Shown here piece by piece: positions 38,242-52,123 of a stretch of DNA of 64,000 nt (the stretch's first letter is position 1; every line of letters starts with the position of its first letter). The notes beneath the pieces were generated by a model, which searched no databases, had not been told where the DNA came from, and was given only the letters and a program-made list of their open reading frames with translations. Source of the stretch: Theobroma cacao (Eukaryota; Streptophyta; Magnoliopsida; Malvales; Malvaceae); assembly GCF_000208745.1 (NCBI RefSeq), contig NC_030857.1, forward strand, positions 5,511,909 through 5,575,908, read 5' to 3'. The position numbers were made by a program, and so were the translations under genes.

Positions 38242-41200
38242 TTAGCCCTTAGGTTGCAATATGAGCATCTAGCAAGTAAATAAAGGGTGCAACATGTCCC
38301 CCCCCCCCAAAAAAAAAGAATAAAGGAAAGAAAAAAAGTTGTAGCATGGTTATAGACACCCCAACTACTTTTTTATTTTTAGGAAAAAAATACTAAATTT
38401 GGACTTCAATTCTTTATCCAAATCTCACCTCACTTTATCATTTGAGTCAAATTTAAATAACGCAATATATGCCAACTTTGTAACTCAGGAACAATCGACG
38501 TAATGCTCAATTCTCTTTCTCTCCTTTCTTTCCTAAAAATATATAGTGATTGAATTGTCCAATTAAGTTAATCAGTATAAAAAAGACACTTTCAATAGAA
38601 ATTAAAAAGTATAATATTTGAAAAAGTTCCTGAACTATTTTAAAATTTTCAAATAAATATTCCTTCTTTTAAAACTGTCAATTAAATTTCTATATTTTTA
38701 TAAAAATTTATTTGATTTAAAATAAAAATATAAATAATGAATTAAATATAATAAAAAATAAGAACTTATTTGATTTTTCTTAAATAATTCAGAAATTTTG
38801 TTAGATATTATCTCAAATTAAAAAGGTTTTGAGACCTTCAAAAGTCAAAACACATTTGACTAACAACATTAAATTAAACGGTTATAAGAGGGCAATGATA
38901 GTCGATCAAAGTATCAATTTGCAAACAATAATTATTTCCGTTTATGAATAGCAATAAAGTATCAATATGTTTTTATATATTCTTTCTTTTCATTTGATTA
39001 TTATTTTATTAAAAACAAAAGTTCATCAATTGACAGGTATCATAGGTTTTGTTTAAATATAACATTATAAATACATAAATATAAGTATTTTATATAACTA
39101 TATATTTAATGACATGTGCTTCATGATTCGATGTTGGTCGAATAGATTTTATGTATGTGCTTGTGGGTCTATGTTGATTTGCTTTTTCCTCCATTAACAT
39201 GACAGAGCACATACAATCCTTCACAAGTTTCATTTTTTAATTAATTTTCAACAAATTATTTCACAAATTTTATCTAAATTAAACACGTGGACTACTCAAA
39301 TTTTCTTTTTTTGTTTTTCTATATATTTTTTCTCCCAACTTTTTTTTTTCTATTGCTTTTTCTGAACTGAAATTTGTCCTCTTTCCATGGGCAGATATAA
39401 TTGCACAATTGAGAGTACAACATGTCCCCATAGTTTAATAATATGTACCTTAGAGGTAGCACAATTCATGTTTTATGTCCTTTGTGTGTGTGTGCACTTT
39501 TTAGTCTTTTAGGTCAGTTTAATGTTTTGGGTCATCAAGTCTAATTGTTCTGAGCTGTAATCCAAAGAAGTGAGACAATTAAGATCCATAAGGGGGGGCC
39601 CAACTTGAGGCTATGGAGCAAAGTATGTAGTAAGAAACTGTCCAAAACTGATACGAATGTAGCATTTGACAGGGAAAACCTGAAATTCTCACAAGTTACA
39701 AAACTGCATTAAACAGCTTGAACAAGCTGGAAACAGCCAGTGAAACAACAGGGATGAATCGGCCTAAAAGCTGACAGTGATATGAGGGAAGTCTTTTTAA
39801 TTGCTGCGTCTTGCTACCAATGATGTCTTTGCACTTTGCTGGGTGCACAACAGCAAATTTTTTCTTTTCTTTTCTTTTCTTTACACCCCACAAATGGAAC
39901 CCAAGAATCAAGCTTGAGTGGAATCCATGGAAGAAAGAAGTGACAGTCTAACCTTTATGCATACATTAATGCATCATAGGTTTTTGTCTATCATGTCCAT
40001 GCCAGTGGAAGGCAATAATTATTACATCATAAATTAATCTGTCATCCCACAGTTTACCAATTAGATTTTCTTTCTTCCTTTGGTTAAATCTTTTTCATCT
40101 GAAATCTCTATCTATCCCCAGCACTCTAGCAACAGCCCTATGATTTATGAAGATATTTTGTTTTCTGGGTGGGCGCCCTACTATAGGAGGAGATTATATG
40201 CAAATAATGGTATTATTAAGCATATAGTTCAGCCACTAAAACCAGTTATAATTGTATATCTAGCTTTATGATATTTTACATCCATGAAAATTACATCAAC
40301 TTAGTGATAGCTTAAAACAACACCAAAAAGTTGGATGTAATTATGCAAAGGTTTTTCTTCTTCGACGTTGATAATTGATTAAAAAAAAACATTTTCAGAA
40401 AGAGACATTACTGAAGAAGATGGAGTAGATTTTCTTCTTGTGAGTTGTGATGGTGGGTGCCAAACAATAACTGATCATTGTTGCAGAAGCAAGTGATGAC
40501 GCCCTCAGAAATCTCCCACTAGAGTGGGTAAACGTAGCTCACAAGAAAAAACTTCACCTTGCTTAACAATTTCACTGGCAAATTATTAAAGAAAACACAT
40601 ACATGGACATCTCAACTTCAAATGAGCTGTTCACATGTGTTGTTTCTCACGTCAAGGATATGGACCACTGATAAAAATGGGTCCAACCCCAGAAAGAAAC
40701 TCCTTAGTTCCAAGTAATTGCTACATCTAGCAATCATTATCTTTGATTCATCCATTTGATATTTTTGCATCGGAATGGCATCATAGCCGAGAATTGGGAA
40801 GTTAATGTACAGAAAACAGGAAACCTCGTTTATTTTAGCCATGAATCAATCTCTCTTACTCAGCGGTCCATATCGTTTTATTACTTACCAGGGTGTCAGA
40901 CTAATTATCAGCAAGTGTGGAGCCCTTTTATGCCGATGTTGAATCCGACCAAGCTTACAGTCTTTCAAGATCAACATGTTTATATAAGCTCACCAAGGGT
41001 GGTTTTGGCATTGCATTTGGGTTCTTAAACGATCCAGATGTTCTTCAATTCAAATTGGAATCTGAGTAAAAAATATATAATTTTTCACCATGCTGCTTAA
41101 ATCATCATTTAGTTTGATCCACAATATGTTTTAACCCAAAAGCAGTCTCCGAAGTCTAAAATTAAGAACTAAAGATGTATGTGCCGCTTGGTAGGCAGGG

Positions 41201-42274
41201 ACAGACGAGGAAAATCTTCATGCTAAGATAACAATTCATATAGTACAATCTTTTCCCATTTTGTTTGGAGAAAGCATTACCATTCCCAAAGGAAGCATAA
41301 AAGTACTTGGGTTATGCTGGGCTAAGAGAAAAGATGCTATATAGAAATAACAATAAAGTTCTTTTTTTTTTTAATTTAATTTGGGGAAAGTCACTGAAGT
41401 GACTTGGATTGCAGCAAGCTCCATTATGACTGGCTGCTGCTCTGACCTTTGATTAAATTAAAGTCTCAAAGCCCTTTGGTTAAAACTTATTAAAAACAAG
41501 CAATTAGCATTTTGAGAGAGACAGACTAGGCACTTTGCGCACTCACATTGCATTGAGCTTCACAAAAACCAGGATGGATTCTTTAAAATTTTTTCCTGTC
41601 CTCTTTCTGCCTTCCTTTCCATCTCTCTCTTAGGTCATTGTCATGAAGAAAAGTGGGTTCACTTTAAAAGAAAGAACAATGCCCCAAAACTTATTATGTT
41701 ACAAATGCTGAGAATATCTTGTTATCTTTTGTTTTTTGAAAGAGAAAGTGGAAAAGACTCCATATACATCAGATTATAATAGAAAGTAAAACTATTAAAG
41801 ATTTCAACTGTGTTTTGGAAGCCAAATATCCAGCAAAATCTTGTGTAATCTTGCAAATATTTCACTTGCAATCCCCTCAACCCATTTGCATCTTCAAAAG
41901 TAGGTGCTGGAAAATCTCACACTTGAAGCAAAACAGTTATATCCCCTCTAAGATAAAAAGTTAGATGTGTTATAAGAATATGCACTTCTCTTTGTTACTT
42001 ATTTTCTGGCATATTCTCCACATTAAAAGAACCAAATGCTTTAAGAAAAAAAAATGTAACTTTAGATTTTGATAGCTCAAAATCTCATAATCGATCTTAC
42101 TCATATCCCCAACTTTCCACTTCAAGAACGCATTTCTAGTCACTATCATGGATGCTGTAAGAATAATATACTAACAGATAGTTAAGTCTATTAATTTCCT
42201 TTGCTCATCAGCTCACTTGCGCATGATAGACCCCAAAAACCGTACAAGTAAGATACAATATTTATATGCATTTT

Positions 42275-42363
42275 TTTTAATTGAAAGAAATGAGATTTAA
42301 ATCCTACTCTTTAAGTAATGGATCATACAACAACTAATAAACCAATTGATGCTCTGGTGCTAC
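42275..42363 (+). repeat. Dispersed repeat, copy with 22548-22630 and 60668-60745
   Basis: The segment with GAGATTTAAATCC, CTTTAAGTAATGGATCAT and AACTAATAAACCAATTGATG aligns by eye with 60668-60745 in the same orientation and with 22548-22630 inverted. The T-rich flank on the left is shared with the 60.6 kb copy. The origin is unknown; a terminus of a decayed mobile element is likely. Confidence 0.4.
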
Positions 42364-42990
42364 AATAATTATATACATGTAATGTATATTTTGACATATC
42401 TTAGCTAGTTATATATAGTTGAATATAAAATATAGCTTTGTTGATTGTTAATTAGTATTATATAATTTATATTGTTGAGAGTTTAATATTCTATTCTGAA
42501 TAATTAACATTACATATCTCTACATGTTGACAACTATTATAAACATAGACTTAAGGAAAATATTTTAATTATATTTGCTTATGCAACTACATATATAATA
42601 TTGCTTAAACTCTTCAAATCTTTTTAGGAATATTTAATCAACTTTATGTACTTTTGATTAGAATATATTTTTCTATTTACTTTCCAAATTTTTTATTAAT
42701 TGTAATTAATTAGCTCAAATTGCTCATGTACTTGTAAGAGCATCTACATCAAATTTAGAAGCATTGGTGCTATAATAAGATAATTAATAATAACCATGTA
42801 AACCAAAAAAAAGGATTGCTTTAGAAGTAGTTTTTCATAGTTAGACAAGAACTCTTACACTTAAACTTCAAGATCGGCAGAAAAAAGGGTGAAATAATCT
42901 TCCCTTCCAATATTAGAAGTCAAGAAAGTTTTTAGTTAAGACTTTTAGCCATCAAGCAATAAATAGTTAGGTACAAATGAAAGAGGAGAA

Positions 42991-43009
42991 TATATATATA
43001 TATATATAT
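42991..43009. repeat. (TA)n microsatellite
   Basis: A pure TA dinucleotide run. Similar short AT runs occur at about 43274-43289, 47960-47980, 50003-50018 and 52298-52312. Confidence 0.9.
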
Positions 43010-44561
43010 GAATCTTTTGCGGATAATTTTAGATACCGTCTAATTTTTAAGTCTAATAAGGATATATTTTTCTTGTGCATAATTAGAGTAAGTAATCCTA
43101 CTACGGTACTAGCTTTGACATATATTGTAATAACGATTATGTTATTGATCACATGCAGCCATGCAACACGAACTATGCTAACAAACATGGTAGGTGTGAT
43201 ATTTTCCCCTAAGAAGCTACTCTAGGAAGCAAACATAATTTAGGCCTAGACTTTGTTTTAATATTGCTAGCTTTATATATATATATATAAAAAAGGCTTT
43301 CGTAGCTGAATTATGGGCACAACAATGAGAAACTGCAGGTTGTCCCACCTAGCTAGTTGCTATGAAAGGAAAATAATAAGTCAAAAAGACAAGCCTTGTT
43401 TTTCTTACCCTCAATAATGTTGCACTCTCAACCAATTCTATACGTGATCATGGTGTGACTGACGCTTTTCTTCTTCTTCCAATAAATGGTAAAAAATTCC
43501 AAAGTCATGTATATGATGTACCCCATATCTACTCAACCCAGGAAAATATTATTTGCTTAATGTTTGGTTCTAAAACCTCTCACACATTCAGAACAAGAAC
43601 TTTTTCAAAGTCATTCAACGTGAGATTCTTAAAGCTCTCACAACAGATGAATTAGTAGAATTTTTTATTTATTTCTTTTCCTATTAATGTCACATGTACA
43701 TATATATAATTCATTATACTCTTTAATTTGAAATTAGAGAAATAAATTTTCAGACATTCATTTGGAATATATGGAAACATAAGAGTTGAGACACTTAATT
43801 TGTCCTTTATAATGTTTAAAAGAGAATAATTTTAGAGCTTTAAGAGTATTTTTATGTGGCTAGTAGTATAGTTTTATTTATTCAGTTGCATTATTTTTCT
43901 TTCTCTTCAAAACTTCATTGACTCTAAGGAACTATTCATTACTTCTAAGTATTTGCAAATATAAAGACAAAAAGGAACTGAATGTTAAAGTTAAAATCTC
44001 TAATTGATGATGCATTTGGGACCACTAAGATCTCCGTTTGAACATCTTACATATACAAGATAAGCTAAGTGTATACCCAGTTGGGATTTCTTAATTCTTC
44101 AGCAAAAGATTTATATTAATTTTAACCAAAGATCATAAATAATCCAAATATAGAAGTATTTAAGGGATGCTGATAAGTCATAAAACCTTAGCCTTGCACA
44201 GATATATGTCACAGCAACTGCCTTTTTAGCTTTTAACCATGAGCTTGTACTATAAAACATTATTCCAAACAATACACTCGCTAGGGTTTAATTTGGATTT
44301 CCTAGGGCATTAACATTTAACAAGCAGCTTTTGCATGTGCATGGAAATTATTATTATTTAACCACTTGATATTTTTCTCACTATGGCCAGCAGCAAGTGG
44401 ACAGAACCACACCCCTCCCCCCCACCCCCGGGGGCCGGGGCTCAGCCCGACCTCCAAAATCATTGATGCACAGTGCAAGCAAAGGTCTAGACAAGGACTT
44501 ATCACTTGGGAGATCCACTAATAACTGGTCTAGCTAGCTGGATTTCAGGTTTTTCACTGTT

Positions 44562-44579
44562 TATCTATCTATCTATCTA

Positions 44580-44613
<34 letters not shown>
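44562..44613. repeat. Compound microsatellite (TATC)n(CT)n(AT)n
   Basis: Three adjoining simple repeats: five or so TATC units, ten CT units, then about six AT units. Such compound tracts are usually polymorphic. Confidence 0.9.
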
Positions 44614-44617
<4 letters not shown>

Positions 44618-46260
44618 AAATCTGTAGCTTTTTTTTTTCTTTCTCCTGGTTTTCTTCCCCTTCCCCCCACACCCCACTCTTTTTTTTCTCCCTCAATGAA
44701 TAAAGGAGGAGGCATCTAATTGTATTCCTGTCTGATTTTGTTTTATCTCTAGTTTTCACACACCATATACACAAAATGCACATTGTTCCAATTGAAACGT
44801 TGCATGATTTGCTACCACTTGTTTTTATTTTTTTCCTTTCTCATTTAATACCAAAAAGGAAGAACAGCATAAAATAAAGCATATATAATGCCAATTCTTT
44901 ATACTAAAAAATGCTACCTGACTGACATTCAAATTTATGAACAATCAAAAATGGTTCTGAGATCGTGAAATGGTAAATCTAATCACACTCAAATATATGT
45001 AGACAATACATCAAAAGGTTGTAATCATGAAATTGTAACAACATGATCCCCACCAGAGGCATTTTTCACCAAATGTGAAGTGCCACATTAGTAACATAGT
45101 TTAATTTTATGCTTAAAACACTACTAGTGGTAATAAAAAAAAACAAAAGAACCTTTTTTGGGTAATGCAAACAAGGTATATAAGGGAAAAGGGAAAAGGG
45201 AAAAGTGAAAACACAATACTAAAAAAAATTATTGAGAATTTACTTCGCCAGTCCTCAAATAAATTCTAGACTGTGGACAAACTATACAGATAGCAGAGAG
45301 GGAACTATTTTGGCAGCAGCAAGTCTATCTGGCATTGGAAGTTGAAACAGATGGGCCTTTCCAAGGAAGAGTGCTTGGAGGGGGAGCTCCTGTTAGACTT
45401 TAGCTGGTACAGTGCAGGTGACCTTGCTTCCTGTGATACATTTATGTCTTTAGTACTGCGAAGATTTCATGTCTCATTATTAGGGTATACAGTATTAAGC
45501 TCTTCTTCCATTCTACTTTCATGAAAGAACTGCCCTTTGAAAAGTTGGGAGAAGTTAAAAGTGGAAAAGCCAGAGTTTGGAGTTGGGAGTGAATAATAAT
45601 GTATCAACTCCTTCTACAAATTAAGTTAATTGATGATGTTTTTATCATATCTTTAAATATTTAGATTTTGCTAAGAAAATAAAATAATTTTCTCAAAGTG
45701 AGTTTGCTTTCTAATTTGGACATTTAATGATAACTTTCCTTATATAATTTTTCTTCCAACATTGCTGCAATAAATTATTTCATGTCAGGACAGCTGACAT
45801 GATGACTTACTAAATTGAGGAGGCTCCAAAAGCTCTCTCTACCCAAGTAAGAAAATAAAAAAAAATTAAAACCTCATGTTGATGTGTGAACAAATAATTG
45901 GCGGTTAAAACTCAAAGCAATTGACTGCTGTCATTGGGGAATTAGAGCATGGTAAGCGAAGAATACCATTTACCCCCAAAGACAATTAAATACGTATTAA
46001 ACGTAACGTAGTATGACGTGGATTTCCCATGATATGATGTAAACACCCTAAACCGGAGAAAAAAATAATTGTATAATGAATGAACGGGTTAGATTCATTC
46101 CTCGGTTTCTGGCTCTTCTTTTATCTCCCCCATCTCCACTTCTTCTTCAGTTCTCTCTCCCCTCTCTCTCCTTCTTAGCTCTCTCAAGGTTTCCCTTGGA
46201 GACCTTCGAAGAGTATCCACGGAAAAAAAACAGAGAAAGAAGAAGAAGAAGACAACGAAG

Positions 46261-47426
46261 ATGTTGCTAGGGAAGAGGCCAAGGCCACCAATGAAGAGAA
46301 CGACAAGCATGAAAGAGATCACTTTTGATCTAAACACAAGCAACGCTGAAGCTCCACCGTCTGATCGACACAACCCTTTAAACAACTACCCAAAACAGGC
46401 TGCTGGCCCCTTTGGTGGTGTTTGGGGTCCACAGATCCAGGCTAATGGTGGTGGTGGTGCAGCTGGTGGTGGTAGCGGCCTTGAAGGGTTCGATCAACGG
46501 TTGTTGGTGACGGTGTCACCTAGAGCTCATAGAAGGCATTCGGCTGATTTTATAGAAACCGCCCACTTCTTAAGGGCTTGTGGTCTTTGCAGACGTCGCC
46601 TTGTTCCTGGCCGTGATATCTACATGTATAGGTACTTTTCGATTGCCTGGTTTGCCGCCTTAAATTTTTTTTTTTGGATTCCTTGTTTTTGTGTTATATA
46701 TCTTTATGGTTTTTGTTTAATTTTTTGAGAGGTTTTGAGTTTTGATTATTGGGGTCAATTAAGTTCATCACCCTTCTGTTTTTGGTTCTTGTTTAGGTTT
46801 CATTTTCTCAAAGAGAATTTGCTATGGCCTATGGGGCAGGTTTTGTTTTATTTTCCCTTTTGATTTTTTCTTTTGCTAATGATGTTTTTGTTTTGTCATA
46901 CCAAGGAATTTCAAGTTTACTTTCTTACACGGACTCTTACCCAGTTCTTGTCTTCTTCTCAATTTCTCTTCATCTCTTTCAAAATTTTCTTTTGGAAGCT
47001 TATAATTTATGAGGGATTTGCAGCTTTCCAAATTAACATCTTTCCTTTACAATTACAACCTTGTATATATGGTACCAAAATGATTTACCAATTTAAATCC
47101 CAGAATTCATCTTTATCTGATCTTTACTAGCTTATAATAAAATAAAGTCTGAGCTTTATACGTTAATTAGTTGGACAATCCAAATGCATATCTCTTCCTG
47201 ATTAATTGTTATAGGATTAACTTTGGAATTAATCAACTCATGTGAACTATTTATTCATTGCAGGGGTGATACTGCATTTTGCAGCCTAGAGTGCAGGCAA
47301 CAGCAGATGAACCAAGACGAGAAAAAGGAGAAATGTTCGATTGCATCCAAGAAACAAGCCGCCGCTGCCTCTTCTGCTGCGAGATCCGGCGTCTCCGCCA
47401 AAGGCGAGACCGTTGCGGCCGTATAG
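46261..47426 (+). CDS. FLZ-type (DUF581) zinc-finger adaptor protein (2 exons, 177 aa)
   Basis: Exons: 46261-46631 and 47264-47426, joined in phase 2 (AG|G). The FLZ domain spans about 100-142: [21 protein letters not shown], then [19 protein letters not shown]. It keeps the Cys pattern C107-x2-C110-x19-C130-x3-C134 with the Phe-Cys-Ser signature. The intron splits the domain at the usual place after YMYR. In front lie a basic N-end ([19 protein letters not shown]), an FDLN motif, a Gly-rich run (about 63-75) and [19 protein letters not shown], a conserved lead-in. The C-terminal tail is Ala/Lys-rich. In Arabidopsis FLZ proteins bind SnRK1 kinase subunits and act as scaffolds in sugar and stress signalling; that role is inferred here. 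Confidence 0.94.
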
Positions 47427-50400
47427 AAATAAATCACCCGTGGTCCCAAAAGGATTTTACCCAAGCTCTAAAATTCCACGGTACTCAAAGGAATTAATAT
47501 ATCTAGCTATAAGGGTGGGGAGTCCAAGTTTAACTTTGTAATGCTAATGGGGCAAGTTTTTGACATGTTATTTTATGTGGATCCAAAAAAAAAAAACCTT
47601 ATACAAAAAAAATGGAAATCTGTACTTCTTCCTATTGTCTAATTTTTATCCCTTGTTATCTTTCAGTGGTAATGGAAGAAAAATTGCAGATTCACAAAAT
47701 TTCTTACATCTCCACTCTGTCATTGTGATCTTTAATTCATTTGGTTTTGAAGGTATTCTTCAATTTATTCCATTGGTTACACTACTAAATAAAAAACTAT
47801 TTTCGATAGAAGTTCTACAGGATTTTTGGCTTGATTTTTTTGATGAAATTAATTTAATTTCGTCAAAAAATTAATGGGTTTTTTAAGTGTTATAGGGTTT
47901 GATTCATGAAGAGCCAGCTTAAAAGAATTGTTTGCAATTGCAAAGCATGATTCAATATATTTATATATATATATATATATCTATAGCAAGAACTGATCCC
48001 AGAAAGAAAAAAAAAATTGTTCTCATTATGGTTCTTAATGAATAAGAAAAGACTTTCTCCTTAATCAATATCCAAGATTTAATTGCAATGAGAATGACAT
48101 TGGGACTGTTGTGATTAGTATTTTTAAGTCAATAAAAAGTAAAAAAAAAAAAAAGGAAATTACCGAGCTGGTTTAATTTTGATAACTAAATTCCCAAAAA
48201 GGACGATTCCGTTAATGTGACATTGACCATGATTAGTGCTCATGAAAGCAAATTTGGGAGAAGAAGGGGAATATGTGGCCTAGTCAGCTTTGCATGGAGT
48301 GGGTCCCGAATTGCACAGTACAGAGTGAAAAAAAATAAATAAATCAAAGGGGAGAAAAAGAAACAAAGGCAAGAGATTCATTTGGAATATTGGACGGGGA
48401 GTTGTTTTGATTGATTCGGAGGGGGGGGGTGAATGTGGGCCCACTCGAATGAATTAGAAATGTCCCCACATACTTATTTCTTTGTCACGTGGGCCCAGCT
48501 GGTGGCTCCACATGGCTTTCTGATTTTAACTCCCGCCATGTGATTTGGACGAAATCTACGCCACTAGATTTTCACCTCTCTAATTTTTCATTTTCTTTGA
48601 GGTAAAAAAACACCAAGGAAGAAAATGAAAATGAGGAAATGATGATAGGTTAAAAGGATACGTGAGCTGTAGCCTATGGCTCCCCAGTGAAGTTCCCCAC
48701 TTGGGACCAATCACCCATAAAAGGACCACGTAGGGTTCTTTTGTGTCGTGGAAATGGCTTCTAAAAAAAAAAAATTTATGAAATATGTTAACACTTTTTA
48801 AATGCTTATATTTGTTTTTGTTTAGATAATTTTACTCTAAATATTTTTTATACTAATTAAAGAGACAATACATTACCTCATTCACTTTTTTTTTCAAAAT
48901 TCTATCACGTTTCCACTTAAACTTTAATAGTTATAAAATTTGTAATTGTTTAAACATTTAAATCAATCGATTTTATATAAATAAAAGTACATATATCTTA
49001 TTCGCTTTTAATTCTCATAATTCTTAAAAATATTAAATGAGATTTTAAGATTGTCATTTTATGTTTTGATATTGTAAATTTGTATTCAGGTGTATGAATA
49101 ATACATTAAAAATGTAACAAAAACGCTGTCTATGATGTTCTTTGTCTTCTAAAAAATGGTTACGGTTAACCTAAATTATAAAATCTCCATAAAAAAGGGT
49201 AGAACCAGTGGGAAAGATATGGCTAAATTTCGTTGGAAGGGTCAGTGGTTTCGATCAAATTGGCCAATTGAGGAAGAGAATTAAAGCTATAGAATAATAT
49301 CTAATGCTTTCTACGGAATATATTTTGCTTTTTCTGGCTTCCCTTGTAAACATAAACCACTTAATACTCCAGTATGTTTAATCACATTCATACAAGCTGC
49401 AAACCATCACATTTGCTTTATTTCATGTTTTGCTAGTGTCTGTACATTATGCTTAAATTAATAGTAGTAAGTTTTAGGGCACCGGGGTACTTGCACTATT
49501 GTTTATGTCATCTAGGTATATATAAGGGTTCAACGATAATGATAAATTAATGTATTAAATATAGTACGTACTTCACATTTTCTCAAGGGGTATCTGAAAT
49601 CCGATTGATAAGTTAAAGGCTTAGACATCATAGGAGCGGCTTTGATTCCTTAACAGGACGAGGTTTGGGAGATTGTAAAACAGGTTTGGGAAATAGGGTT
49701 TTAGTTTTTGTATAGCTTTGGTTGAAGAGGTTTTCGGGAGTGTGGACGCAAGTTGCACCAATTCCCCTTGTGTTGAGAATCAGGAAACCAGCGACACAAT
49801 AATCAACAAAACAAAAAAAGGTGAAATTATTTGAGTCTACCTTCCCCACACAAACTTTTAGTGAAAGTTACTTTATTCTCAATTACTTACTCTAAACATT
49901 GGAGCAATTCTTGTTCCTTAAAAAATTAACACCACTTGAGCAAGTGGACATGTGTCTTAATCAAATGCTAATTACGGGTGTCAATGCACTTAAAAACAAA
50001 TAATATATATATATATATCAGGTGTGCCATGTCTCTGACTCGAAGTGATTCCTAATTTGTCAAGTGGGGTCAGAGCTAACCAATCCCACGAGCTTTTTCC
50101 ACCTCCTTCTCTATGTTTTGATCCACCCTGATTGTGATAAATAATCAGATTTTGCCGGTCTCATTAATGGCCTAAACAAGTGCTCATATTAAAATATACG
50201 TTAAACATAGTACAATTTCTTTTCTCAACTTTTAGATTTCTAATTTGGGTTTTGGCTTATGTATGGTCCATTGGAGCCGTTTACGTTGCCATAATCCGAG
50301 AGGGTGATAGTGCATCAATAAACAAATAGAGGTTTATGTTTTGATAAATGCATTGTTAATACTACAATCTGATTCTCAACTATCGTTAAAAACGTTGCAG

Positions 50401-52115
50401 GTATAATTCAAGCTTTCAATTCTTCAGGTACCAAGCAGCCTCAGTACTTAAATGCAGCTACGAGGTATACAATGAATATTGTACAATATTGATGATCCTT
50501 GATTAGCTCTCGAATCCTCTTTTTCATCGAGGTTAAGTGAGACAGGTGTATCTCGCGTTTGTTTGCCGCAGAAATCCATTCTTAATTTGTTGGATAATTA
50601 ATGGATTCCAAATGCCTCAGTGGAAGACCACAAATTCAATAACCATCCATCCCTGTCGATTGTACTTTGTCCTTTAGCAAAAGATGTCTCTTCTGAGTCT
50701 CATGGCTTTGAAACTGAGGGAGTAAAATCTTTTTTTGTAATTACCGATGCTCCTGCCCTGCCTACATGTTCTAAACATTCTCAATATATATAATGAATTT
50801 ATTAAAGATGATTTTGCTATCCTTTGTCCAGTTGAGAACTAGATAAGTACCCGTGGTTCTAATTTTTAGTTAGAAGCTTATCTTTAGCAAGAGAAAGGTA
50901 ACCATTAATTACTACATCTACATGCATAGGTTTACCTCAAATACTAATTGGTTTTAATTGAGAGTGTAATGCATGTCACATGCTGTTCTACAATTTACTT
51001 CCAACAGTTTAATGGTTGAATCAATTGATTGTGGTAAATGCAAGATGTAATGCCAGAGAAACCCATTCAATGAACCACTTAAAATATGCAAGAGAGATGT
51101 TTGTTTTTACATGATGAGATGCAACACATAACTGTTGAGAGCCATTTTTTTGGCTATATGGTTGTTGGGAATCAAGGTGCATATTGCTCTATAATTTCCT
51201 TCCCTTGGATAGGAGATGGCCTCGCAAAGACGAGCCAACTAGCCACTAGGCGCCAGAAAGGCAGAATCCATCCCCGCTTCCAACCAAACGGATCTAGAGG
51301 CTCAACCCCACAGGTCAACTCACAGGTGCAACTCTTTGTTACATTATTTTTACATCAACCCAGTGTCAGTCCAAGCCGTCCATGGCCACACACAATATTT
51401 GATAACTTGCATACCTAATAATCACTAAATACTCACGATTTTGCAAGGTTAATTGTCAATGTCTAACTCTGGTTGTTTTTTCCCCCCTCCTTTGCGTTGT
51501 TGTTTTCGGGTTCCTACTTGTTTGGACACGACCCACCATTTCGGACAGCAACTCCTCTAATCCCCAAATGACTTTTCCCGTTTTAAAGAGTTTCGTCAAA
51601 GTTCCATCGACTCCCCACTTCACAGCCAAGCCCTAATCAATGTTAATGACTTTGAAATGGTGCTTACCGTTTTAACAAATTTGTTTCCCTTCCTAAGGTA
51701 GAAAGGAGTCCCATCACGAAGCAAAGGGACACTTAAGAAAAATGTTTGTCGCTGAGAGACTTTAAAAGAAGATGTTCAGGATTTAAAACCACTAATTATT
51801 TCAATGGATGGGGATCGAGGAGCCTGCCTGATTAGAAAATCGCAAATATGAAAAAAAAGGGTTCCGATGTATGTGTCTTTACTTTTTCTTTAATAGTAGG
51901 TTTCAAGTGTCTTTCATTATTTTTCTTTTGTCTCCAAGAGGGCTCTTTTTATGAATGCCAATGCCCATTCATTGGCCCCCTACAATGATTGAGTAGGGAT
52001 TTTAATGGCCACAGACCAAACCTAACCGCCATGATTGAATCTATAATTTCACCTTAACTCTGAACTTAATTTTTCAAGCCAGTTAGGTTATGCCCATCAG
52101 AGGAAATTGGGCATG
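47427..52115. other. Gene-free stretch downstream of the FLZ gene
   Basis: No supported gene. It begins with the FLZ 3' UTR. A (TA)n run lies at 47960-47980 and a G-run at about 48420-48428. The open frame at 51086-51418 (110 codons) is the longest in the stretch but matches no family I know and has no splice partners. Confidence 0.45.
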
Positions 52116-52123
52116 GTATTGGT

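Larger units (their letters stand above)
38242..46060. other. Long gene-free stretch (7.8 kb)
   Basis: I find no supported gene on either strand. The stretch is very AT-rich, with several microsatellites and a dispersed repeat copy (separate entries), a C-run at 38298-38308 and a C/G-rich patch at 44410-44445. Open frames such as 40756-41028 or 42977-43225 have no recognisable content. I also looked for common plant microRNA and tRNA signatures and saw none. Confidence 0.5.

Noticed and set aside
38242..46060. tRNA, microRNA precursors or other RNA genes in the largest gene-free stretch
   Set aside because: I looked for T-loop-like sequences and the common conserved plant microRNA sequences and saw none; reading by eye cannot exclude weak or novel RNA genes.
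51086..51418. Open frame of 110 codons in the spacer before the hAT element
   Set aside because: No recognisable domain, no signal peptide and no splice partners; ordinary chance length for a 4.7 kb spacer.
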